A stretch of DNA of 64,000 nucleotides from Georgenia ruanii (lineage in GTDB: Bacteria > Actinomycetota > Actinomycetes > Actinomycetales > Actinomycetaceae): NCBI RefSeq assembly GCF_009193175.1, contig NZ_VUKE01000002.1:265205-329204 (forward strand), in the 5' to 3' direction. Position numbers and translations under genes: made by a program. The notes below the pieces were generated by a model that was given only the letters and a program-made list of their open reading frames with translations, searched no databases and was not told the DNA's origin. Below are positions 7,746 to 15,251 of this stretch, in pieces. The stretch's first letter is position 1. Every line of letters starts with the position of its first letter.

Positions 7746-8615
7746 ATGAACGAGATCCTGCAGTACACGGTCCAGGGCCTATCGGCGGGCAGCTTCTACG
7801 CCCTCGCCGCGCTGGGGCTGGCCGTCATCTTCGGTGTGCTGGGCGTGGTGAACTTCGCCCACGGCGCCTGCTACATGCTCGGCGCCGTCGCCGCCGCGGT
7901 CCTCCAGGACCTCCTGGGGTTGAGCTTCTGGTGGGCGCTGCTCGTGGTGCCGGCCCTGCTCTTCGTGTTCGGGGTGCTCATGGAGCGCCTCTTCGTGCGC
8001 TGGCTGCTGGCGCTGGACCCGCTGTACAACTTCCTGCTCACCTTCGGGCTGGCGCTGGTCCTGGTCGACCTGGTCAAGCGCCAGTACGGCGTGTCGGGAC
8101 TGCCGTACACCCGCCCGGAGGTCTTGGGCGGGCAGCTCGTGCTCGGGAGCCTGCGGCTGCCCACCTACCAGGTCTTCGTCTTCCTCTTCTCGGTGCTCGT
8201 GTGCCTGGCGGTATGGCTCGTCATGACCCGCACCCGGATCGGGATGATCGTGCGGGCCTCCACCGAGCGGTCCGACCTGGCCCAGGCCCTCGGCGTCAAC
8301 GTCGGCCGGTGGGTGACCCCGGTGTTCGGCTTCGGCATCGCCCTCGCCGGCCTGGCCGGGGTGCTGGCCGCACCCTTCCGCGCGATCACCGCGGACATGG
8401 GGTCGAGCTTCATCATCATCCTCTTCGCGGTGGTGGTCATCGGCGGGCTCGGATCCATCGTGGGTGCCGTCGTCGCCGGCTTCGTCGTCGGGCTGGCCGA
8501 GGCCTTCGGGCAGGCCTACATCGAGAAGTTCTCCCAGCTCGTGATCTTCGTGCTCATGGCCGCCGTGGTGCTCGTGCGCCCGGCCGGCCTCTTCGGACGG
8601 GAGGAGATGGCATGA
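7746..8615 (+). CDS. livH: Branched-chain-amino-acid-type ABC permease (LivH-like)
   Basis: This 289-residue integral membrane permease starts at ATG 7746 after GGGAGAGGTGAGGGG. The conserved N-terminal SAGSFYALAALGLAVIFGVLGVVNFAHG is the family hallmark region, here spread over about residues 15-40. Roughly eight hydrophobic segments follow, and the EAA-like loop is in the segment after LGSIVGAVVAGF. It overlaps livM by 4 nt (ATGA), so LivH and LivM are probably made in equal amounts as the heterodimeric channel. Confidence 0.93.
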   Translation: MNEILQYTVQGLSAGSFYALAALGLAVIFGVLGVVNFAHGACYMLGAVAAAVLQDLLGLSFWWALLVVPALLFVFGVLMERLFVRWLLALDPLYNFLLTFGLALVLVDLVKRQYGVSGLPYTRPEVLGGQLVLGSLRLPTYQVFVFLFSVLVCLAVWLVMTRTRIGMIVRASTERSDLAQALGVNVGRWVTPVFGFGIALAGLAGVLAAPFRAITADMGSSFIIILFAVVVIGGLGSIVGAVVAGFVVGLAEAFGQAYIEKFSQLVIFVLMAAVVLVRPAGLFGREEMA

Positions 8616-9604
8616 CCCAGTCCGCCGTGCTCCCCGAGACGACCGTCGAGGTGGAGGCGAGCGTCGCCCGCCGCCCGTGGCAGCGCTGGGCGCTGCTCGC
8701 CGCGGGGCTCGTCGTCGCCCTCACGCTGCCCTGGGTGATCTACCCGCCGGTGGCGATGGACATCGCCTGCTGGGCGCTGTTCGCCGTCGCCCTGGACATC
8801 CTGCTCGGCTATGGCGGGTTGCTCTCCTTCGGTCACGCCGCCTTCTGGGGCGGGTCCGCCTACGTCACCGGGCTCGTCGCGCTGAAGGCGGGCGTCCCCT
8901 TCCCGCTGGCGGTGCTCGCCGGCGCGCTCGCGGCCATGGTCCTCGCGCTGCCCGTGGGCTACCTGTCGGTGCGCCGGTCCGGGATCTACTTCGCCATGGT
9001 CACGCTGGCCTTCGCCCAGATGGTGTTCTTCGTCGTCAACCAGGGGGGCAAGGTCACCGGCGGGGAGAACGGGCTGCAGTCGGTGCCCACGTCGTTCTTC
9101 GGCATCGAGGCGGTGGAGACCGACTCGTTCTACTTCTACTACGCGGCCCTGCCGATCGTCGTGGCGGGGCTGTGGTTCGCCTGGCGGATCGTGCACTCGC
9201 CCTTCGGGCGGGTACTCGTCTCCATCCGCGACAACGCCCCGCGGGCGCGGGCCCTGGGCTACGACGTCGACAAGTACAAGGTCGCCGCGTTCGTCCTCTC
9301 CGCCGGGCTGGCAGGTCTGGCGGGCGGCCTGTACGCGATCAGCCACGGGTTCGTCTCCCTGCAGGAGGTCAACTGGACCACGTCGGGGAAGGTGGTGCTC
9401 ATCACGGTCCTGGGCGGCATCGGCACCCTGTGGGGCGGCGTCGTCGGCGCGGCGATCATCATCACCCTGGAGGACCAGCTCGCCTCCTCCGGGTTCGAGG
9501 GGACCGGCACCATCACCGGCGCGGTGTTCGTCGTCGTCGTGCTCCTGTTCCGGCGTGGGGTGTGGGGCACGGCGCGGCACCTGCTGGCCCGCCGGCGCGA
9601 GTAG
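8612..9604 (+). CDS. livM: Branched-chain-amino-acid-type ABC permease (LivM-like)
   Basis: This second permease has 330 residues and begins at the ATG overlapping the livH stop. After a 25-residue polar N-terminus come about nine hydrophobic segments. It includes the LivM hallmark LLGYGGLLSFGHAAFWGG near residues 65-85 and the cytoplasmic loop SIRDNAPRARALGYDVDKYK that contacts the ATPases. It closes the transporter operon; a strong hairpin follows 47 nt later. Confidence 0.93.
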   Translation: MTQSAVLPETTVEVEASVARRPWQRWALLAAGLVVALTLPWVIYPPVAMDIACWALFAVALDILLGYGGLLSFGHAAFWGGSAYVTGLVALKAGVPFPLAVLAGALAAMVLALPVGYLSVRRSGIYFAMVTLAFAQMVFFVVNQGGKVTGGENGLQSVPTSFFGIEAVETDSFYFYYAALPIVVAGLWFAWRIVHSPFGRVLVSIRDNAPRARALGYDVDKYKVAAFVLSAGLAGLAGGLYAISHGFVSLQEVNWTTSGKVVLITVLGGIGTLWGGVVGAAIIITLEDQLASSGFEGTGTITGAVFVVVVLLFRRGVWGTARHLLARRRE

Positions 9605-9650
9605 CGCGGCGCCGGCGTCGGCTGGCAGCGCGGGGGCGCGGCGTGCGGGC

Positions 9651-9679
9651 GGGTCCGGGACCGAGGCGGTCCCGGACCC
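9651..9679 (+). terminator. Hairpin terminator after the liv operon
   Basis: A perfect 13-bp stem is present: GGGTCCGGGACCG (9651-9663), loop AGG, CGGTCCCGGACCC (9667-9679). There is no U-tract, as is common for actinobacterial terminators. The convergent regulator gene ends 98 bp further on, so it may stop both transcripts. The rest of 9605-9776 shows nothing else recognisable. Confidence 0.7.
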
Positions 9680-9776
9680 GCGCGTCTGCGTGCTGCCCGC
9701 TCGGTGCGCCGACCGCGGGCCCCGATCACGCCTTGAGCGGCCGCTCGTGCCGCAGGCTGCCGTTCGCGTCCGGGCC

Positions 9777-11651
9777 TCAGGGCCGCAGCAGGTCCGCCAG
9801 CCGCAGCGCCAGCTGGACCTCGAGGAGCCGCGCGGGCTCGTTCCACCCCGCGCCGAGGAGCTGGGTGATGCGGTCGAGGCGCTGGGTGACGGTGTTGGCG
9901 TGGACGTGCAGGGCCGCGCCGGTGCGGCTGAGGTTCGACCCCTGCGCGAAGTAGGTCTGGAGGGTGCGGGCCAGCGCGGTGCCGCGTTCGGCGTCGTAGT
10001 CGAGCACCGGGCCCAGCACGGAGCGGACGTAGGCGCCGACGTCGCGGCGCTCGCCGAGCAGCAGCCCGACGAACCCGAGGTCCCCGGCCTCGGCGACGTC
10101 TCCCGTGCGCCCCAGCGCCAGCAGCGTGGCCAGGCAGCGGGCCGCCTCGGCGTGCGCGGCGGTGATGCCGGTGGTGCCCACCGCCGGGCCGGCGGCGCCG
10201 GCGGTGAGCCGGCGCCCGACGGCGTGCCCGACCTCCTCGCCGGCGAGCCGCGCGGCGGCGCGCGGCTCCAGCCCGGGCAGGACGAGCACGAGGCGGCCCT
10301 GGTGGACGGCGGAGAGCCCGTGGTGGCGCGAGGCGAGGAACTCGGCCGCCTGCGCCGCCCGGGTGCGGTCCCCGGCGATCTCGGCGACGACGACGGCGTG
10401 CGGGGCGTCGAGGTCGGCGCCGACGAGGCGGGCCCGCTCGCGCAGCACCTCGGGGTCGCGCTCGTCCTCGGCGAGGACGTCGAGGAGCAGCTCGCCGCGC
10501 AGCCGGCCCTCCGTCTCGGCGAGGCTGCGCCGGAAGAGCAGCAGCAGCGCGGTGACGAGGGCGGCGCGCTCGAGGATGCGCCGGTCGGCCTCGTCCAGCG
10601 GCTCCGCGCGGCGCAGCACGAGGGTGCCGAGGTGGTCGGCGCCGGCCGCCACGGGCGCGGCGCACAGGCCCGGGGCGAGGGCGGTCCGGCTGGCGGGCGA
10701 GATGCCCGCGAGCAGCGCCGCCTCGCCGTCCGGCGCCGCGGCGCCGGGGTCGGTGCAGGCCAGCACGTGCCCGGCGGGGTCGACCATGCGCACCTCGCCG
10801 CCGAGGACGGCGCGCAGCTCGCGGGCGACGTCCTCGACGTCCCCGCCCTGGAGCACCAGCGCGGTGAGGCGGTCGTGGGCGTCGGCGGCCCGTTCGACGC
10901 TGAGGGTGCGCGCCTGGAGCAGCTCGCCGGCCACGCGCAGGTCGTGCAGCGCCTGCTGGGTCTCGGCGAGCAGGCGGGCGTTGTCGATGGCGATGGCCGC
11001 GTGGGCGGCGAAGGAGACGAGCAGGGCGATGTCGTCGCGGCCGAACGGGCGCACGGTGCGGTTGGCGGCATAGAGGACGCCGATGACCCGCCGGCCCAGC
11101 AGCAGCGGCACCCCGACGATGGACTTCAGGCCCTCGTCGGCGACGGCGTCGTCGATGCCGCTGGTGTGGTCGAACCGGGCGTCCTCGAAGTAGCTCGGGG
11201 TGGCGTACGGCGTCGCGGTCTGGGCCACCAGGCCGCCCAGGCCGGCGCCGAGCGGCAGGCGCACCGCGCGGAAGAGGGCCGACGTCGCGCCGTCGGTCAC
11301 CCGCATGTAGGTGTCGCCGGCCTCCTCGTCGTTGAGGGAGAGGTAGGCGACGTCGCTGTGCAGCAGCAGCCGCACCCGGTGCACGATCGCCGCGAGCACC
11401 TCGTCGACGTCTGTGAGCGCGGCCAGCGCCGCGGCCGTCTCGTACAGCGCGGCCAGCTCGCTCTCCCGGCGCCGCCGGCTCTCGAGCACCCCGCGCACCT
11501 GCAGCGCGAGGACCTTGGCGCGCTCGAGGGTGGCCAGGGTCGCCGGGTCGGCGCCCGCCGCGCGCGCCGCCAGCACCGGACCCTCGAACTCCACCGGGGC
11601 GGCGTCGCGCGCCAACAGCTCGAGGTACTCCAGTGTGGCCACGGGCCACAT
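9777..11651 (-). CDS. GAF-domain transcriptional regulator with PucR-type HTH
   Basis: This regulator has 624 residues from ATG 11651. A GAF domain covers about residues 65-215 (SIVGVPLLLGRRVIGVLYAANR near its end), followed by a short coiled linker, a second poorly defined sensor-like region and a C-terminal PucR/CdaR-type helix-turn-helix. The HTH shows the usual LHVHANTVTQRLDRI motif. The frame is open to ATG 11801, which directly follows the dehydrogenase stop (TGAATG). The extra 50 residues are Pro/Ala-rich and unlike a domain, so the internal start is preferred, but coupling from 11801 is possible. It lies directly downstream of the 3-hydroxybutyrate dehydrogenase gene. A 17-bp element at its start also lies upstream of that gene, suggesting autoregulation and control of the dehydrogenase (inference). 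Confidence 0.85.
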   Translation of the reverse strand: MWPVATLEYLELLARDAAPVEFEGPVLAARAAGADPATLATLERAKVLALQVRGVLESRRRRESELAALYETAAALAALTDVDEVLAAIVHRVRLLLHSDVAYLSLNDEEAGDTYMRVTDGATSALFRAVRLPLGAGLGGLVAQTATPYATPSYFEDARFDHTSGIDDAVADEGLKSIVGVPLLLGRRVIGVLYAANRTVRPFGRDDIALLVSFAAHAAIAIDNARLLAETQQALHDLRVAGELLQARTLSVERAADAHDRLTALVLQGGDVEDVARELRAVLGGEVRMVDPAGHVLACTDPGAAAPDGEAALLAGISPASRTALAPGLCAAPVAAGADHLGTLVLRRAEPLDEADRRILERAALVTALLLLFRRSLAETEGRLRGELLLDVLAEDERDPEVLRERARLVGADLDAPHAVVVAEIAGDRTRAAQAAEFLASRHHGLSAVHQGRLVLVLPGLEPRAAARLAGEEVGHAVGRRLTAGAAGPAVGTTGITAAHAEAARCLATLLALGRTGDVAEAGDLGFVGLLLGERRDVGAYVRSVLGPVLDYDAERGTALARTLQTYFAQGSNLSRTGAALHVHANTVTQRLDRITQLLGAGWNEPARLLEVQLALRLADLLRP

Positions 11652-11658
11652 TGTTCCG
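11642..11658 (-). promoter_or_regulatory. Repeated 17-bp element (copy at the regulator start codon)
   Basis: On the gene strand this reads CGGAACAATGTGGCCCG and overlaps the preferred ATG of the PucR-type regulator. It matches the element at 12605-12621 at 15 of 17 positions, differing only at two adjacent central bases. The similarity extends weakly upstream of the element on the gene strand. A binding site here would suit autorepression. The regulator as the binding protein is inference. Confidence 0.45.
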
Positions 11659-11801
11659 GACTCGGGCGTGGCGCGGGCACGGGTGGCGGGCAGCGGCGCG
11701 CCGCGCGTCCCGGCGGGCATGGGGCGCGCCGACGGCGGCGGCGCCGGCCGGCGGGACTCGCCGGCGCGCTCGACGCCGCCCGGCGCGGTGCCCGGGGCCA
11801 T

Positions 11802-12563
11802 TCAGCGCGCCGACCAGCCGCCGTCGAGCACGAGGTTGGTGCCGGTGATGAACGCCGCGTCCGGCGAGCACAGGTAGACGACGGCCGCGGCCACCTCCTC
11901 GGGCTCCAGCAGGCGCTTGATCGCGGAGTTCTGCAGCATGACCGTGCTGAGCACCTCCTCCTCGGAGATGCCGTGCACCCGCGCCTGGTCGCTGACCTGC
12001 TGCTCGACCAGCGGGGTGCGCACGTACCCGGGGTTGACGCAGTTGCTGGTCACCCCGTGCGGCGCGCCCTCGAGGGAGAGGACCTTGGACAGGCCCTCCA
12101 GGCCGTGCTTGGCCGAGACGTAGGCCGACTTGAAGGCGCTGGCCCGCAGCCCGTGCGCGCTCGAGACGTGCACGAGACGGCCCCAGCCGCGCTCGTACAT
12201 GTGGGGGAGGGCCGCCCGCGCCAGGAGGAAGGGCGCCTCGAGCATGAGCCGCAGGATGAAGGCGAAGCGCTCGGGCGGGAACTCGTGCACCGGGGCCACG
12301 TGCTGGACCCCGGCGTTGTTGACGAGGACGTCCGCGTCGAGGCGGAGGTCCGCCAGGTCCTCGGTCCGGGCGAGGTCCACCGCCCACGGCTCCCCGCCGA
12401 TCTCCTCGGCCAGCGCCCGCGCCCCCGCCGCGTCGCGGTCGCACACGACGACGTGGGCCCCGGCCGCGGCGAGGCGGCGCGCGACGGCGGCGCCGATCCC
12501 GCTCGCGGCGCCCGTCACGACCGCCCGCCTGCCCTGCAGGTCGACACCGTTGTCCTGGATCAT
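11802..12563 (-). CDS. 3-hydroxybutyrate dehydrogenase-like short-chain dehydrogenase
   Basis: This is a 253-residue classical SDR. The NAD(P) motif GAASGIGAAVARRL is at residues 16-29, NNAG at about 85-88, the catalytic Ser in HVSSAHGL and Tyr/Lys in YVSAKHG. The C-terminus (TGTNLVLDGGWSAR) is typical of (R)-3-hydroxybutyrate dehydrogenases, which convert 3-hydroxybutyrate to acetoacetate with NAD+. Specificity within the SDR family is inferred from overall similarity. ATG 12563 has no ribosome site but lies 6 nt after TAGGTT, so a leaderless mRNA is likely. The gene is followed immediately by the GAF/PucR regulator and faces the liv transporter. Confidence 0.8.
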   Translation of the reverse strand: MIQDNGVDLQGRRAVVTGAASGIGAAVARRLAAAGAHVVVCDRDAAGARALAEEIGGEPWAVDLARTEDLADLRLDADVLVNNAGVQHVAPVHEFPPERFAFILRLMLEAPFLLARAALPHMYERGWGRLVHVSSAHGLRASAFKSAYVSAKHGLEGLSKVLSLEGAPHGVTSNCVNPGYVRTPLVEQQVSDQARVHGISEEEVLSTVMLQNSAIKRLLEPEEVAAAVVYLCSPDAAFITGTNLVLDGGWSAR

Positions 12564-12569
12564 GGCGAA

Positions 12570-12575
12570 AACCTA
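12570..12575 (-). promoter_or_regulatory. -10 box for a leaderless dehydrogenase mRNA
   Basis: On the minus strand TAGGTT (TANNNT consensus) lies 6 nt before ATG 12563, so transcription should start at or next to the start codon. The repeated 17-bp element lies 29 nt further upstream. Confidence 0.5.
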
Positions 12576-12604
12576 CGGACGGGGCCGTGCCGGCTCGATG
12601 GTGC

Positions 12605-12621
12605 CGGGCCACATACTTCCG
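12605..12621 (-). promoter_or_regulatory. Repeated 17-bp element (copy in the dehydrogenase promoter)
   Basis: On the gene strand this reads CGGAAGTATGTGGCCCG. Relative to the predicted transcription start at 12563 it covers about -42 to -58, a classical activator position. It is the partner of the element at 11642-11658. It contains an ATG that opens a 13-codon frame ending just before the -10 box, which is probably incidental. Confidence 0.5.
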
Positions 12622-12684
12622 CGCCGCGGGGTGTGGCGGTCCCAACACCGCCCGGCCCGGCCCCCCATGGAGGAGAATAGGAAC

Positions 12685-13437
12685 GTGAGTCGCACGTATC
12701 TCGAGGGCCCCGGTCCCATCGCCTTCGCCCACCGCGGCGGTGCCGGCGAGGTCGCGGAGAACTCCCGGGCGGCGGTGGAGCACACCCTGGCGCTGGGGCT
12801 CGGGTACCTCGAGACGGACGTGCGCGCCACGGCCGACGGCGTCGCCGTCCTGAGTCACGACCCCACCGTGGACCGCACCACGGACGGCACCGGGAGGGTC
12901 GACGAGCTGCCGTGGGCACGGCTGGCCGAGCTGCGCGACGCCTCGGGGGAGCGCCCGATGCGGCTGGACGAGCTGCTCGGGGACTACCCGACGCTGCGCC
13001 TCAACATCGACGCCAAGGACGACCGCGTGATCGACCCGCTGGTCGCGGCGATCGAGCGCGCGGGCGCCCACGACCGGGTCGGGCTGGCCTCCTTCTCCGA
13101 CGCCCGCCTCGCCGCGCTGGGCGCCCGGTTGCCCGGGGTGGCCACGAGCCTGGGCCGGCGCGGGGTCGCCCGGCTCCTCGCCGCGGCCCGGGTCGGCCGC
13201 CTGGCGTCCGTCCCGGCCGCCGCGTGCGTCCAGGTGCCGGCGAGCTACCGCGGCCTGCCCGTCGTGACGCCCCGCTTCGTCGCGGCGGCCCACCGGCGGG
13301 GGCTGGCCGTGCACGTGTGGACCGTCGACGAGCCCGCCGAGATGATCCGCCTGCTCGACCTGGGGGTGGACGGCATCATCACCGACCGGCCGCGGGCGCT
13401 GCGCGACGTCCTCGACGGGCGCGGACCGTGGCACTGA
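12685..13437 (+). CDS. Glycerophosphodiester phosphodiesterase family protein
   Basis: This is a 250-residue GDPD-type TIM barrel protein. The catalytic HRGG is at residues 16-19, the ETDVRATADG metal-binding segment carries the Glu-x-Asp pair and SHDP the second catalytic histidine. It hydrolyses glycerophosphodiesters to glycerol-3-phosphate and an alcohol. GTG 12685 follows AGGAG at 12671-12675; ATG 12667 in the same frame overlaps that ribosome site and is less likely. No signal peptide is seen, so it is probably cytoplasmic. It is divergent from the dehydrogenase and followed by a TetR gene 71 bp downstream. Confidence 0.9.
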   Translation: MSRTYLEGPGPIAFAHRGGAGEVAENSRAAVEHTLALGLGYLETDVRATADGVAVLSHDPTVDRTTDGTGRVDELPWARLAELRDASGERPMRLDELLGDYPTLRLNIDAKDDRVIDPLVAAIERAGAHDRVGLASFSDARLAALGARLPGVATSLGRRGVARLLAAARVGRLASVPAAACVQVPASYRGLPVVTPRFVAAAHRRGLAVHVWTVDEPAEMIRLLDLGVDGIITDRPRALRDVLDGRGPWH

Positions 13438-13508
13438 GCGGGACGGACACGCCCGACCGGTAGTGTGCGCCGGACACCCTCCCTCAGAACTGGCGGCAAA
13501 ATACTCCC

Positions 13509-14129
13509 ATGACACTGGACGACAGGCGCATGGATCCCCGGACCCGGCGGACGCTCGCCGCGTTGCGCCACGCGCTGGCGACGCTGCTCGAGGAGGAGCC
13601 GCTGAGCCAGATCACCGTCTCGCAGCTGTGCCGGGTGGCCGGCATCCACCGCACCACCTTCTACAAGCACTTCGAGACCGTCGCCGACCTCGCCGCCACC
13701 GTGGTGCAGGAGCTCGGGCGCCGGGTGGTCGGGCCGCGCCGGTCCGACGACGGCACGCTGGTCTACCGGGACTGGCTCGCAGCCGTGCTCGAGCACGTCG
13801 CGGACAACCGACGGCTCTACGCCCGCCTCGTCGGCAGCGGCGGCGACGCGGCGCTCATGCGTGCCGTGGCCTGGCAGTTCCGGCTCCGCACGGACCGGTT
13901 CCTGCGTGACGCCGGGGCGGCCGCGGCGGGCGACCTGCCGGAGCTGTCCCGCGTGCTGGGCTACGGGTTCTACGGCGTCGTCGAGGCGCTGCTCGAGCAC
14001 GACGACCCGGTCGACGTCGACGCGAGCGTCGGCCGGTTCCTCGCCACCGTCCCGCCGCCCGTGGCCCGGGCGCTGGACGCGTCGCCCGTGGTCCGGGAGC
14101 TGGACGCGGGGGGCCGGCTGGGGGCCTGA
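13509..14129 (+). CDS. TetR family transcriptional regulator
   Basis: This 206-residue regulator has an N-terminal TetR helix-turn-helix (about residues 12-60), with ITVSQLCRVAGIHRTTFYKH as recognition region. The C-terminal all-helical ligand domain is of unknown specificity. ATG 13509 is preceded by an AT-richer stretch without a clear ribosome site; a TAGTGT -10 candidate lies at 13461-13466. The target is unknown. The adjacent GDPD gene is a candidate because they are co-oriented, but no palindromic operator is obvious. A terminator follows 61 bp after the stop. Confidence 0.88.
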   Translation: MTLDDRRMDPRTRRTLAALRHALATLLEEEPLSQITVSQLCRVAGIHRTTFYKHFETVADLAATVVQELGRRVVGPRRSDDGTLVYRDWLAAVLEHVADNRRLYARLVGSGGDAALMRAVAWQFRLRTDRFLRDAGAAAAGDLPELSRVLGYGFYGVVEALLEHDDPVDVDASVGRFLATVPPPVARALDASPVVRELDAGGRLGA

Positions 14130-14190
14130 TCGCAGCCGGCCGAGCGGCCGGCGGCGAGAAGCAGCCGAGCGGCCGTCGCCGAGAAGCGCA

Positions 14191-14222
14191 AGAGCCCTCG
14201 TCCCGACCGGGACGAGGGCTCT
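14191..14222 (+). terminator. Bidirectional hairpin terminator (TetR gene / tRNA-Arg)
   Basis: A perfect 14-bp stem is formed by AGAGCCCTCGTCCC (14191-14204), loop GACC, and GGGACGAGGGCTCT (14209-14222). It sits between the convergent TetR gene and tRNA gene, 6 bp from the tRNA 3' end. Two imperfect copies of a 25-29-bp sequence (14132-14160 and 14161-14185) precede it. Confidence 0.8.
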
Positions 14223-14227
14223 GCTCG

Positions 14228-14300
14228 TGCCCCCTACTGGATTCGAACCAGCGACCTTCTGCTCCGGAGGCAGACGCTCTATCCACTGAGCTAAAGGGGC
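14228..14300 (-). tRNA. tRNA-Arg (anticodon CCG)
   Basis: The minus strand folds into a full cloverleaf. Acceptor arm GCCCCTT pairs with AGGGGGC, D-loop is AGCTCAGTGGATAGAGC, and anticodon stem TCTGC/GCAGA encloses loop CTCCGGA (anticodon CCG). The T-arm contains GGTTCGAATCC. The CCA end is not encoded. It reads CGG, a common arginine codon in this genome. No integrase or duplicated 3' end is seen nearby, so it shows no sign of use as an attachment site here. Confidence 0.96.
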
Positions 14301-14459
14301 GCGGCGTGATCGCGCTCTGCGATGTTACCAGCCGCCGGGCGGGTGGTTCACATCCGCCCGGCGGGGCGACAGCGCCCGACCCGGCGCCCTAGCCTGGGGC
14401 CGGACGCCTGCCGGGAGGCGGGTGCCGGTGCGCGCCGGGCCGGGCGAGGAGGAGGAGCG

Positions 14460-15146
14460 ATGAGCCAGAATCCGCCGGAAGGCCCGGGTGAGCCGGACCC
14501 GCGCTCCCCCCTCACGCCGCCACCGGGGCAGTCGGGCATGCCGGTCGGCGGGGCGGAGAAGCCCCCACGGCGGCGTGCCTGGGTCGTCCCCACGGTGCTC
14601 ATCGCCGTCGTCGTGATCTTCGCCGCACTCGCGGCCTACCTCTTCCTGCGCGACCGGGAGCAGACCCCCCAGGCGACGCCCTCGGTCTCCGCCACGCCGT
14701 CGGCCACGCCGACGCCCGACCGCCGCACCGTGAGCACCGACCCGCTCGAGCCCCGGCTGGACACCACCGTCGCCAACACGAGCTACAAGCTCACCCCCGA
14801 GGGCTGGGCCGCCGACCCCGACGCCGTCGCGGCCGGCGCCCGTGAGGCCTTCACGGGCACCTACTCCGACGGCACCACCGACGTCGCGGTCACCGCCGCC
14901 GCCTTCGACACCGTGCAGGGGCAGGACGCCTACAGCGAGCAGCTGGCCGGCAAGCTCGAGTCCGGCGGGGCCGCCCTGCAGGGCGAGGGCTCGGTGTACG
15001 CCAACAACACCGGCCACTACTGGTACTTCGTGCAGGCGGACGGCAAGAGCACCACGATCGTGTGGCGCACCGACGACGGCGTCGTGCTCAGCCTGACCGG
15101 GCCGGCCGACGCCGTGCAGGCCGTCTACCGCAACATGCTCATCTGA
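14460..15146 (+). CDS. Single-pass membrane protein of unknown function
   Basis: This 228-residue protein starts at ATG 14460, after GAGGAGGAG. A Pro-rich cytoplasmic N-terminus (1-38) precedes one membrane helix (about 39-63, VVPTVLIAVVVIFAALAAYL). A Ser/Thr/Pro-rich linker leads to an extracellular domain of about 140 residues with no motif I recognise. A TAGCCT -10 candidate lies at 14390-14395. A terminator follows directly after the stop, so it is probably monocistronic. It lies just upstream of argS but is not coupled to it. Function unknown. Confidence 0.8.
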   Translation: MSQNPPEGPGEPDPRSPLTPPPGQSGMPVGGAEKPPRRRAWVVPTVLIAVVVIFAALAAYLFLRDREQTPQATPSVSATPSATPTPDRRTVSTDPLEPRLDTTVANTSYKLTPEGWAADPDAVAAGAREAFTGTYSDGTTDVAVTAAAFDTVQGQDAYSEQLAGKLESGGAALQGEGSVYANNTGHYWYFVQADGKSTTIVWRTDDGVVLSLTGPADAVQAVYRNMLI

Positions 15147-15169
15147 CCGCCGCCGGGCCCGGGCGGCGG
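15147..15169 (+). terminator. Hairpin terminator after the membrane protein gene
   Basis: CCGCCGCC (15147-15154) pairs with GGCGGCGG (15162-15169) around a 7-nt loop, starting immediately after the stop codon. No U-tract follows. Confidence 0.55.
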
Positions 15170-15238
15170 TCCGCGCGTGTGACCAGCGCCGCACCGGGGG
15201 CCCTTCCGCGCGGTCCGCGGCGCCCCCTGGCCTGCGAC

Positions 15239-15244
15239 TACCCT
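15239..15244 (+). promoter_or_regulatory. -10 box for leaderless argS mRNA
   Basis: TACCCT lies 7 nt before GTG 15252 and there is no ribosome site, so the argS transcript probably begins at its start codon. Inference from spacing only. Confidence 0.45.
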
Positions 15245-15251
15245 GTGCCAG

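Noticed and set aside
12573..12614. 13-codon frame starting in the repeated element as an upstream regulatory ORF
   Set aside because: It would lie upstream of the predicted transcription start at 12563 and therefore not be transcribed with the dehydrogenase gene.
9259..13515. 1418-residue open frame on the minus strand over livM, the regulator, SDR and GDPD genes
   Set aside because: It reads frames that conflict with genes carrying clear motifs; no protein domain is visible in it.
14228..14300. tRNA-Arg as attachment site of an integrated element
   Set aside because: No integrase, no duplicated tRNA 3' end and no composition change are found next to it; the neighbours are ordinary chromosomal genes.
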